NCBI GenBank assembly: GCA_910577365.1
Contig: CAJTMU010000011.1
Location: forward strand, 1-54,341
Direction: 5' to 3'
Length of the DNA stretch: 54,341 nt
Source of the DNA: an uncultured Oscillospiraceae bacterium
Lineage (GTDB): Bacteria > Bacillota > Clostridia > Oscillospirales > Ruminococcaceae
Each line of letters opens with the position of its first letter. Position 1 is the first letter of the stretch. Below are positions 7,489 through 13,451 of the stretch, in pieces. A program made the position numbers and the translations under genes. Under the pieces are notes generated by a model. That model ran no database searches, was not told where the DNA came from, and worked only from the letters and a program-made list of their open reading frames with translations.

Positions 7489-7815
7489 TCAGCTTCTGCT
7501 CTTTTTATACTCCGTGCCCCACGCTTCCATAGCGTCCATTATAGGGCGCATTGACTGTCCCAGCTCCGAAAGAGAATACTCCACCCTTGGCGGCACCTCG
7601 GGGTAAACTGTGCGGATAACTATGCCGTCTTCCTCCATGGAGCGCAGACTGTCGGTAAGCACTTTCTGACTTACCCCCTCAAGATCCTTGCGCAGTTCGT
7701 TAAACCTCCACGGGCGGACAAGCAGGTTTCTCATTATAAGTATCTTCCATTTGCTGCCGATAAGCGCAACTGTGGCGGCGACGGGACAAGCTGGCATTTC
7801 TTCTTTTGTAGTCAT
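7489..7815 (-). CDS. HxlR-family transcriptional regulator
   Basis: HxlR regulators are dimeric winged-helix repressors or redox sensors. This 108-residue protein has the conserved N-terminal cysteine (MPACPVAATVALIGSKWK, C10), the helix-turn-helix around FNELRKDLEGVSQKVLTDSL, the wing IVIRTVYPEVPPRVEYSL, and a dimerisation helix at the end. The ATG at 7815 is chosen because GGAGG lies seven bases upstream; an ATG 13 codons earlier lacks one. The conserved cysteine suggests thiol or electrophile sensing as in YodB and HypR. It is divergent from the gene at 8049, the usual target layout. Confidence 0.92.
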   Translation of the reverse strand: MTTKEEMPACPVAATVALIGSKWKILIMRNLLVRPWRFNELRKDLEGVSQKVLTDSLRSMEEDGIVIRTVYPEVPPRVEYSLSELGQSMRPIMDAMEAWGTEYKKSRS

Positions 7816-7854
7816 AAAAACCTCCGAAAGTTCAAAATATGATGTTACACTCAA

Positions 7855-7883
7855 ATTATAATATATATTCTAAAACAAGTCAA
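7855..7883 (-). promoter_or_regulatory. Promoter of the HxlR gene
   Basis: Read on the minus strand: TTGACT (7883-7878), 17 bp, TATAAT (7860-7855). It is about 40 bp upstream of the start codon. Confidence 0.85.
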
Positions 7884-7920
7884 GAAAAAACTTCCGCAAA
7901 TTTATCTTTTTGTTAATCAA

Positions 7921-7989
7921 AAGTAACCGAAAAGTTACCGGGTAATAAAAAAGTGCGTACTTTACAGAACAAACAAAGTGTGGTAGGAT
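7921..7989 (+). promoter_or_regulatory. Promoter and candidate HxlR operators for the gene at 8049
   Basis: TTTACA (7961-7966) and TAGGAT (7984-7989) are 17 bp apart. Two dyads sit upstream: GTAAC-CGAAAA-GTTAC (7923-7938), and AAAGT-GCGT-ACTTT (7950-7963), which overlaps the -35 box. HxlR proteins bind such GTAC/GTAAC-type dyads, so repression by the divergent regulator is likely. Confidence 0.65.
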
Positions 7990-8048
7990 AAGATCAAGGA
8001 AAGAGAAAAGCGCTTTAACTTCCATATAAATTTCAGGAGGAAATAGTC

Positions 8049-8840
8049 ATGAACAAAAACACATTCAAAACCGTAAAACTTGCCAAGGGCGAGGCAAACG
8101 TCTACGATTTTGGAGCAATAAAGCTCCATGCGTACAAAACCAACGACCCAATAAGCGATGAGGTTTTTATTGCAGAAAAAAACGGCAAAGCCGTTGTGAT
8201 AGAGCCGCCGTGTTTCTTTGACAATTGCAGAGAGCTTGCGGAGTATCTCGCGCCTTTAGCGGTTGAGGGAGTGCTTGTGGCTTATCACGGCGCGGGAGCA
8301 TCGTTTCTTCCCGACGCGCCGAAATACGCAACCAATAACGCCGCGGAATATTCCGAAAGCGGCGGCGGAAAGGCGCTGATAAATAATTTTGCGGAAGTGT
8401 TCGGGGATATCTTCGACAACTCGGTTCACAAGATAACAAATATTATTGGGGAGGGAAAAATCACCCTTGGCGGCATTGATTTTATCATCACTCAAACCGC
8501 CGAAGCCTTTGACGTGGAGATTCCCGAGATAAACGCAGTGTATACTCATATGCTTGGTCATGACTGCCACTCTATCATTGCGGGGGCGGGTCACGCGGAC
8601 TCTGTTATCGCGCAGCTTAAGAGATACATTGAAAGGGGATTCGACCTTATTCTTACCTCGCACTATACTCCGGAGGATCTGAAGGACGTGAGGACCAAGA
8701 TAGAATATCTTGAAAATTTGAAGACCATCGCCGCGGAATGCAGAAATGCCGATGAATTTAAAAGCAGAGTACGTGCGGAGTATCCCGACTACGGTGGTGA
8801 TAACTACCTTGAAATGACGGCGGGATTTTTCTACGCCTGA
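8049..8840 (+). CDS. Metallo-beta-lactamase-fold protein with altered metal site
   Basis: The 263-residue length and order of segments fit the metallo-beta-lactamase fold: DEVFIAEKNGKAVVIEPP as the first sheet, VEGVLVAYHGAGASF where the HxHxDH loop normally lies, MLGHDCHSIIAGAG, and LILTSHYTPEDL near the end. Only one histidine remains in the first motif (YHGAGASF), so the usual two-metal centre is probably not formed. It may bind one metal or act without hydrolysis. AGGAGG precedes the ATG. It is divergent from an HxlR regulator with dyads over its promoter, which suggests induction by a reactive compound. The substrate is unknown. Confidence 0.65.
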   Translation: MNKNTFKTVKLAKGEANVYDFGAIKLHAYKTNDPISDEVFIAEKNGKAVVIEPPCFFDNCRELAEYLAPLAVEGVLVAYHGAGASFLPDAPKYATNNAAEYSESGGGKALINNFAEVFGDIFDNSVHKITNIIGEGKITLGGIDFIITQTAEAFDVEIPEINAVYTHMLGHDCHSIIAGAGHADSVIAQLKRYIERGFDLILTSHYTPEDLKDVRTKIEYLENLKTIAAECRNADEFKSRVRAEYPDYGGDNYLEMTAGFFYA

Positions 8841-8900
8841 TTTGTACACAAAGTGATTCCGGAATGCTTTAATGTTTGATGCCGTAATGAGGATAAACCT

Positions 8901-9128
8901 TTGCAAAGAAGTCTTGATAAGGTAAATGTATCGGCGGCAGCGCGAAATGAAAATACCAAGCTGCTGCCGAAATGCCCGCGCTGCGGTAAGCCGCTGACGC
9001 TGAACCTGCGTTCCGACGGCGGATTTGTTGAGGACGCAGACTGGCACACGGCGGGGTGCTTAAAGGATTTCGCGGAGCGGTCAATACTTATCAACAATAA
9101 TAAATTTTATGTGTTTACGGGCTGTTGA
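8901..9128 (+). pseudogene. Sirtuin (Sir2-type) C-terminal fragment
   Basis: The region LLPKCPRCGKPLTLNLRSDG, continuing FVEDADWHTAGCLKDF, resembles the zinc-module and following stretch of Firmicute SIR2-family NAD-dependent deacetylases (CPxCGGPMxMNLRxDxxFVED). The NAD-binding Rossmann core is absent, and the reading frame opens only after a stop at 8877-8879. The tail after CLKDFAERS departs from the family, so a frameshift is likely. The start at 8901 is TTG and has no good ribosome-binding site. I read it as a remnant, though a small stand-alone zinc protein cannot be excluded. Confidence 0.5.
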
Positions 9129-9186
9129 CATTTCAGCCGATGCGCGGTATAATAAATGCGTTGCGTTTATTATACCGCGCATCGGC
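9125..9186 (+). promoter_or_regulatory. Promoter embedded in a 21-bp perfect palindrome
   Basis: TTGACA (9125-9130) and TATAAT (9148-9153) are 17 bp apart. Bases 9136-9156 and 9166-9186 are perfect reverse complements, with a second TATAAT on the opposite strand in the right arm. Transcription should begin in the loop near 9160, so the dyad acts on DNA (operator or cruciform), not as a complete RNA hairpin. Confidence 0.75.
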
Positions 9187-9205
9187 TTATTTAAAGGAGG
9201 GTGTT

Positions 9206-9967
9206 ATGGACAATTGGTTTACATTGGACAAGATTGACGATGAAACGTTTATCATCAGTGAGTATCGGCACTGGGAGGAAACCCACTGCTATCTTTTGAA
9301 CGGAACGCAGCGCAGTCTGCTTATTGATACGGGGCTTGGGATATGCAATATTTACGATGAGGTAATACGGCTGACAGACAAGCCCGTGACCGCGGTCGCA
9401 ACACATATTCACTGGGATCATATCGGCGGGCATAAATACTTCCCCGATTTTTACGCCCACGGCGCGGAGCTTAATTGGCTTGACGGTGAGTTTCCGCTGT
9501 CCGCCGAAACGGTAAGGGGAATGGTCGCCGACCGCTGCGAGCTGCCCGAGGGCCTTGACTTAAGCGGCTACACAATGTTTCAGGGCACTCCGACAAGGGT
9601 ACTTCGAGACCATGAGATAATAGATATAGGCGGGCGCGAAATAGAAATTCTGCATACCCCCGGGCACTCGCCCGGGCATATGTGCTTTTGGGAAAAGGAA
9701 AGGGGATATCTTTTCACGGGAGACCTTGTGTACAAGGATACGCTGTCCGCGTACTACCCGTCTACCGACCCTGCCGCTTATCTTTCCTCTCTGGAGAAGA
9801 TATCCGAGCTTCCCGCGGATAGGGTATTTCCCGCTCACCATTCTCTGGATATCAGACCTGAAATTATCATACGAATGAGGAACGCGTTCAGGGGGCTTAA
9901 ATCCAAGGGCTTGCTGTGCCATGGAAGCGGTACTTTTGATTACGGCGATTGGGCTGTCTGGCTCTGA
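9206..9967 (+). CDS. Metallo-beta-lactamase-fold hydrolase
   Basis: This 253-residue protein has all the metal ligands of the family: THIHWDHIGGH near residue 72, HTPGHSPGH near 152, the bridging aspartate in FTGDLVY near 170, and a late histidine in PAHH near 210. Members hydrolyse thioesters, lactones, phosphodiesters or hydroxyacylglutathione; the substrate cannot be told. The ATG follows AAAGGAGG. The start at 9206 excludes upstream codons that lie in the promoter palindrome. It is a single-gene unit with an unusual dyad over its -10 box. Confidence 0.92.
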   Translation: MDNWFTLDKIDDETFIISEYRHWEETHCYLLNGTQRSLLIDTGLGICNIYDEVIRLTDKPVTAVATHIHWDHIGGHKYFPDFYAHGAELNWLDGEFPLSAETVRGMVADRCELPEGLDLSGYTMFQGTPTRVLRDHEIIDIGGREIEILHTPGHSPGHMCFWEKERGYLFTGDLVYKDTLSAYYPSTDPAAYLSSLEKISELPADRVFPAHHSLDIRPEIIIRMRNAFRGLKSKGLLCHGSGTFDYGDWAVWL

Positions 9968-10033
9968 CGGCGGGTGTACTTTTTTGGAAACGCATAGCGC
10001 ATAGTATAATCTTTGTTTTTTATATGTTTAGCA

Positions 10034-10062
10034 TTGACTTTTACCTGAAAACGTGATATAAT
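10034..10062 (+). promoter_or_regulatory. Promoter of the ankyrin operon
   Basis: TTGACT (10034-10039) and TATAAT (10057-10062) are 17 bp apart, about 40 bp before the first start codon. Confidence 0.85.
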
Positions 10063-10102
10063 TTATACAAAATATACAAAAAGGTTGGTGAATCTACATA
10101 TT

Positions 10103-11296
10103 ATGGATTATCAAATTGTAAACGAAATCAAAAGCTGCTTTTGGCAGGGAAGAGCCAAGGACGCCTGCGAAATTGTCGAAGCTCATCTCGGCGAAATAGA
10201 TTTTGACGATGATGACGACGTTGAAAAGCTGATTGACAGTGTGATATCGGCTTTGAAGGTGAACGATATAAGCCTGCTCGAATTTCTTGTCTCCAAGGGC
10301 TTTGACATCAATTTCAAGCTTATAAAAAAGGAGTGCCTTGTTCTGAAATGCGCACAGAACTACATAGCTCCCGAACTTTTCAAGGAGCTGGAAAGACTGG
10401 GCGCGGATATCTATTCCGAGGCCTCGGATGGGGATAACGTGCTGCTCAGGTGCGTTGAAAAGGACGAAAAACTTGCGCTTTTCTTTGTGGAAAATTATGA
10501 CCTTTCCCAGCTTGACCGCTGCAACAAATTTGGGCTGACCACGCTTATGTACGCGGCTATGAACAATTATACCGAGCTTGCGAAAGTTCTCATAGAAAAA
10601 GGCTCGGACGCGGACGCGGCAAGCGCCGGTCCCGTAGGCGGCAACAGCTATTGGATAAACACAAGCGGGCTTACCCCTCTCGCGCTGGCGCTGCGGCACG
10701 GAAACACGGAGATAGCGCAAATGCTGCTTGAAGCGGGGGCTGACGAAACAAAGTGCGACGATGACGGATACCCCGCGGTTTTTTCACTTGTATTTTACCC
10801 GTTCCGCTTTTTCAATGACCGACGCTACAACGATCCCATTTACGACCGCAAATGCGGTATGGTTAAGCTTATGAAAAACCTTGAAGTAACCGACAAAAAC
10901 GGCTACACCGTACTTATGGAATCGCTCAGCGACATAGACAACCGCCATCAGCGAACCGAGGCTTATTCCAATCTTCCAATTTCCCTCGCTCTTATAGAAA
11001 ACGGGGCAAACGTCAATGTATCGGCGAACAACGGCACCACTCCGCTGCATCTGGCGGCAGTCGCAATCGCCGATGAAGCCGCGAAGGCACTTCTCAAGGC
11101 GGGAGCGGATATAAATGCGCGGGACAATAACGGCAACACACCCCTGCTGCTTGCCTGCAAGCGCAGCAGCGAAAAGAAAATTCGCTGGTTTTTAAGGGCG
11201 GGAGCGGATTTCAATATCAAGAACAACGCGGGTGAATCCGCCGCCGAGATATGTGCCGCAAGGGGCTTCCAGGACGCTCTGGAGATGATGATATGA
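10103..11296 (+). CDS. Ankyrin-repeat protein 1
   Basis: The 397-residue protein begins with an acidic, helical region (IDFDDDDDVEKLIDSV) and then carries ankyrin repeats. Clear units include NKFGLTTLMYAAMNNYTELA near residue 150, a unit with LTPLALALRHGNTEIAQMLL, NGTTPLHLAAVAIADEAA, and NGNTPLLLACKRSSEKKI. Ankyrin repeats bind proteins. No signal peptide is visible, so it is probably cytoplasmic. The ATG at 10103 is chosen over TTG and GTG codons that overlap the ribosome-binding site. It heads a three-gene unit with a helical protein and a second ankyrin protein. Confidence 0.88.
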   Translation: MDYQIVNEIKSCFWQGRAKDACEIVEAHLGEIDFDDDDDVEKLIDSVISALKVNDISLLEFLVSKGFDINFKLIKKECLVLKCAQNYIAPELFKELERLGADIYSEASDGDNVLLRCVEKDEKLALFFVENYDLSQLDRCNKFGLTTLMYAAMNNYTELAKVLIEKGSDADAASAGPVGGNSYWINTSGLTPLALALRHGNTEIAQMLLEAGADETKCDDDGYPAVFSLVFYPFRFFNDRRYNDPIYDRKCGMVKLMKNLEVTDKNGYTVLMESLSDIDNRHQRTEAYSNLPISLALIENGANVNVSANNGTTPLHLAAVAIADEAAKALLKAGADINARDNNGNTPLLLACKRSSEKKIRWFLRAGADFNIKNNAGESAAEICAARGFQDALEMMI

Positions 11297-11311
11297 CAGT
11301 TTGCGAGTGAT

Positions 11312-11746
11312 ATGGTGTACGATAATAAAACTTCGGCAAACGCCGATATGCGGCTGTACCGCGCTTTGTCTGTCGGAGATTTACCCGCGGCGCAGTTAAT
11401 TAAAAATATCACTGAGGAAAATCCCGCTTCGCTGTTTAACCGCGGGCTGTGTCTGTTTCGTCTGGAGGAGTGGGAAAATTCGCTTGCGGAGCTTAAACGC
11501 GCGGAGCGAATGCTGGGAAGTCCGCCCGAAATCGATATTTCAGAAAGGACCTTCTTTATAAAGGCGCTTATGAAGAGCGAGCAACCTTATCTTTTGCCGC
11601 TTGACCCCGAATACTCATCGGACTGTGCGCGGTATGCTCTGATACGCATAAGATGGCTTGAGGTGCTGTGTTTGGTCAATCTGGGACGGAACGGCGAGGC
11701 GGCGCCGATAAAAAGGTTTTTATCGCAATACCAAATAGAATTATGA
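11312..11746 (+). CDS. Small TPR-like helical protein
   Basis: I do not recognise a family. The 144 residues contain one probable tetratricopeptide pair, PASLFNRGLCLFRLEEWENS and ELKRAERMLGSPPEI, with the spacing of small and bulky residues expected of TPR helices. A second helical region follows (RYALIRIRWLEVLCLVNLG). It starts 16 bases after the first ankyrin gene and ends 18 bases before the second, so it is surely co-transcribed. The start has only a weak ribosome-binding site (GAGTG), so an internal ATG at 11348 is possible. It probably binds one of its ankyrin neighbours. Confidence 0.65.
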   Translation: MVYDNKTSANADMRLYRALSVGDLPAAQLIKNITEENPASLFNRGLCLFRLEEWENSLAELKRAERMLGSPPEIDISERTFFIKALMKSEQPYLLPLDPEYSSDCARYALIRIRWLEVLCLVNLGRNGEAAPIKRFLSQYQIEL

Positions 11747-11763
11747 CAAAAGGAGATAAACAA

Positions 11764-12744
11764 ATGCAGCTTGACAATATGCTTTTACAAGCTTGTAAAA
11801 ACAACCAGAGGGGCGTTGTGCAGACTTTTTTGAAAAAGGGCGGTATAGACATAAACAAGCGGGACGAGTCCGGAAACACTCCCCTTATCTACGCCTGCAT
11901 GAAAAATTCCCGCGAGATAGTGAAAATGCTGCTGGAGGCGGGTGCGGACGCGGCGTTGGAGAACCGGCTGAGCCGCGCTCCCATACACTTTGCCGCGGAA
12001 ACGGGCAACTACGAGATGGTTTCAATGCTGGTCGGGGCGGGCGCAGACGTGAACTGCACCGACAGGGACGGCGTGACCCCGCTCATGCTGATGGCTCAAA
12101 GGGGGAAAACCGACACGGCGCTTAAATTTATCGAAAATCACAAGGACGTTGATATTCAGCTCAAGGACAAAAACAACAACACCGCCGAGGATTACGCGAG
12201 CCACGCGGGTCTGAGAGAGCTTGTGAAAGCTCTTTCGCAAGACGGGGAGCATACCGATTCTTACGGCAATACTACCCTGCACCATGCCTGCCGCAACGGT
12301 CAGGCGGAGGTCGTCAAGGTGCTTATCGAAAAGGGCGCAGACGTAAACAAGCTTAACGATAACGGGGATTCACCGCTTGTGCTGGCGGTGCAGCAGGCAA
12401 ATCTTGTCATTGCAGAGCGGCTGCTTGAGGCGGGTGCGCAGACCGAGCTTGCTGATATCAACGGCGTTACTCCGCTTCATATAGCTTCGGACGACGGAGA
12501 GCTGTTTATAGGCAGGGCGTTGATAGCCGCAAAGGCGAATGTGAACGCGAAAACGACCGATGGAGATACTCCGCTTATTCTCGCGGCGAGGAGCGGCAAA
12601 AACGATTTCACGGAAATGCTGATAGCGGAGGGAGCGGACGTAAACGCAGTTAACAACGGGGGGCACAGCGCTCTTTATTACGCATCCGAAGCGGGCTTTA
12701 CCGAGATCGTGGAGCAGCTTCTTATGGCGGGTGCGGAAAATTAA
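11764..12744 (+). CDS. Ankyrin-repeat protein 2
   Basis: The 326-residue protein is built almost wholly of about nine ankyrin repeats, for example SGNTPLIYACMKNSREIVKM, RAPIHFAAETGNYEMVSML, YGNTTLHHACRNGQAEVVKV and GVTPLHIASDDGELFIGRAL. It begins directly with the repeat capping helix (MQLDNMLLQACKNN) behind AAGGAGA. The repeats are nearer consensus than in protein 1. There is no membrane segment or signal peptide. It probably serves as an intracellular protein-binding scaffold or an inhibitor of a partner. A decayed intergenic repeat and a hairpin follow. Confidence 0.9.
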   Translation: MQLDNMLLQACKNNQRGVVQTFLKKGGIDINKRDESGNTPLIYACMKNSREIVKMLLEAGADAALENRLSRAPIHFAAETGNYEMVSMLVGAGADVNCTDRDGVTPLMLMAQRGKTDTALKFIENHKDVDIQLKDKNNNTAEDYASHAGLRELVKALSQDGEHTDSYGNTTLHHACRNGQAEVVKVLIEKGADVNKLNDNGDSPLVLAVQQANLVIAERLLEAGAQTELADINGVTPLHIASDDGELFIGRALIAAKANVNAKTTDGDTPLILAARSGKNDFTEMLIAEGADVNAVNNGGHSALYYASEAGFTEIVEQLLMAGAEN

Positions 12745-12765
12745 AATTATAAGAATATATAAATT

Positions 12766-12881
12766 GCTGATTTAAGCCGATTTATTTGATTTAAAATTTT
12801 CTTGCACCTTGAGCACTGCTAACTAAGACTCTCGCGAAAGATTTCCTGCGTCAACATTGCATTAACTTTTTCTACAAGCTG
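12766..12881 (+). repeat. Intergenic repeat, decayed copy B
   Basis: The outer parts match the family (GATTTAAGCCGATTTATTTG, CTCGCGAAAGATTTCCTGCG, TCAACATTGCATTAAC, TTTTTCTACAAGCTG). The central palindrome is degenerate. Confidence 0.65.
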
Positions 12882-12907
12882 AGGCTGTCCGCATAAACGG
12901 ACAGCCT
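12882..12907 (+). terminator. Hairpin after the ankyrin operon
   Basis: AGGCTGTCCG (12882-12891) and CGGACAGCCT (12898-12907) form a perfect 10-bp stem. No U-run follows, so its terminator role is tentative. Confidence 0.5.
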
Positions 12908-12959
12908 GTATTGTCATAAACAAGTCAAAAAAATTAAGTATTTTGCACAGATTTTTTGC

Positions 12960-12988
12960 TTGACTAATATGCTAAGTTGTGATAAAAT
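12960..12988 (+). promoter_or_regulatory. Promoter of the structured RNA
   Basis: TTGACT (12960-12965) and TAAAAT (12983-12988) are 17 bp apart. Transcription would begin near 12995. Confidence 0.75.
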
Positions 12989-12994
12989 ATAAAT

Positions 12995-13192
12995 AAGCGA
13001 CTAGGACAATGTTTTAGTTTGGGTGTTGATTGTTATTTTTTTCTGATTGACCGGATAACAATGGTTCCTAACGAACATGAGCAGACGGTAATATCTTGTC
13101 GCATTATTTGTTTTGAAGGAGGCGAGACACTGTTCTTAATATAGCCGTATTTTTCATTTATTGGTTTTTCCTGCGGCTTAATACGGCTTTTT
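12995..13192 (+). ncRNA. Candidate structured RNA with closing stem and terminator
   Basis: About 200 bases with a promoter and terminator but no ORF. A long-range stem pairs 13003-13008 with 13131-13136 and 13010-13015 with 13124-13129, with one mismatch between the blocks. Inside it are ATTGTTAT/ATAACAAT (13029-13036, 13055-13062) and GTTC/GAAC (13064-13067, 13073-13076). AGCCGTATT/AATACGGCT (13143-13151, 13180-13188) followed by T5 is the terminator. GCGAC (12997-13001) could alternatively pair with GTCGC (13098-13102). This fits a riboswitch ahead of the RCC1 gene or a small RNA of 6S size. I could not match a known class. Confidence 0.5.
13143..13192 (+). terminator. Terminator at the end of the structured RNA
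   Basis: AGCCGTATT (13143-13151) pairs with AATACGGCT (13180-13188) and is followed by a run of T. The loop is long (28 bases) and could hold part of a switch. Downstream, 13193-13451 is AT-rich with an imperfect palindrome near 13284-13315 (CCCTTATATAA facing TTATATATGAGGG) and no gene. Confidence 0.65.
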
Positions 13193-13451
13193 GGCAATTT
13201 TTTCGCATTATTTCGGTTAAAATATCCGAAAGAAAAATTTAAGATTTTTTTGCAAAATTTCTTTTAAAAAACTGCAACTTTTCCCTTATATAAATTGTCT
13301 TATATATGAGGGAGAAATTAGTTCCGAATTTTTTTGGACAGAATTTATTCGTCTTTATACTGATATCTGCATAAAAATAAAAATTGCGGGTCAAGTTGGT
13401 TTTTCCGTTTTTTTGTTTTCTGACAGCAGATATTGGAGATGGGAGGAAATT

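Noticed and set aside
8256..9047. 263-codon minus-strand frame opposite the MBL-fold gene
   Set aside because: Antisense to a gene with a clear promoter and ribosome site.
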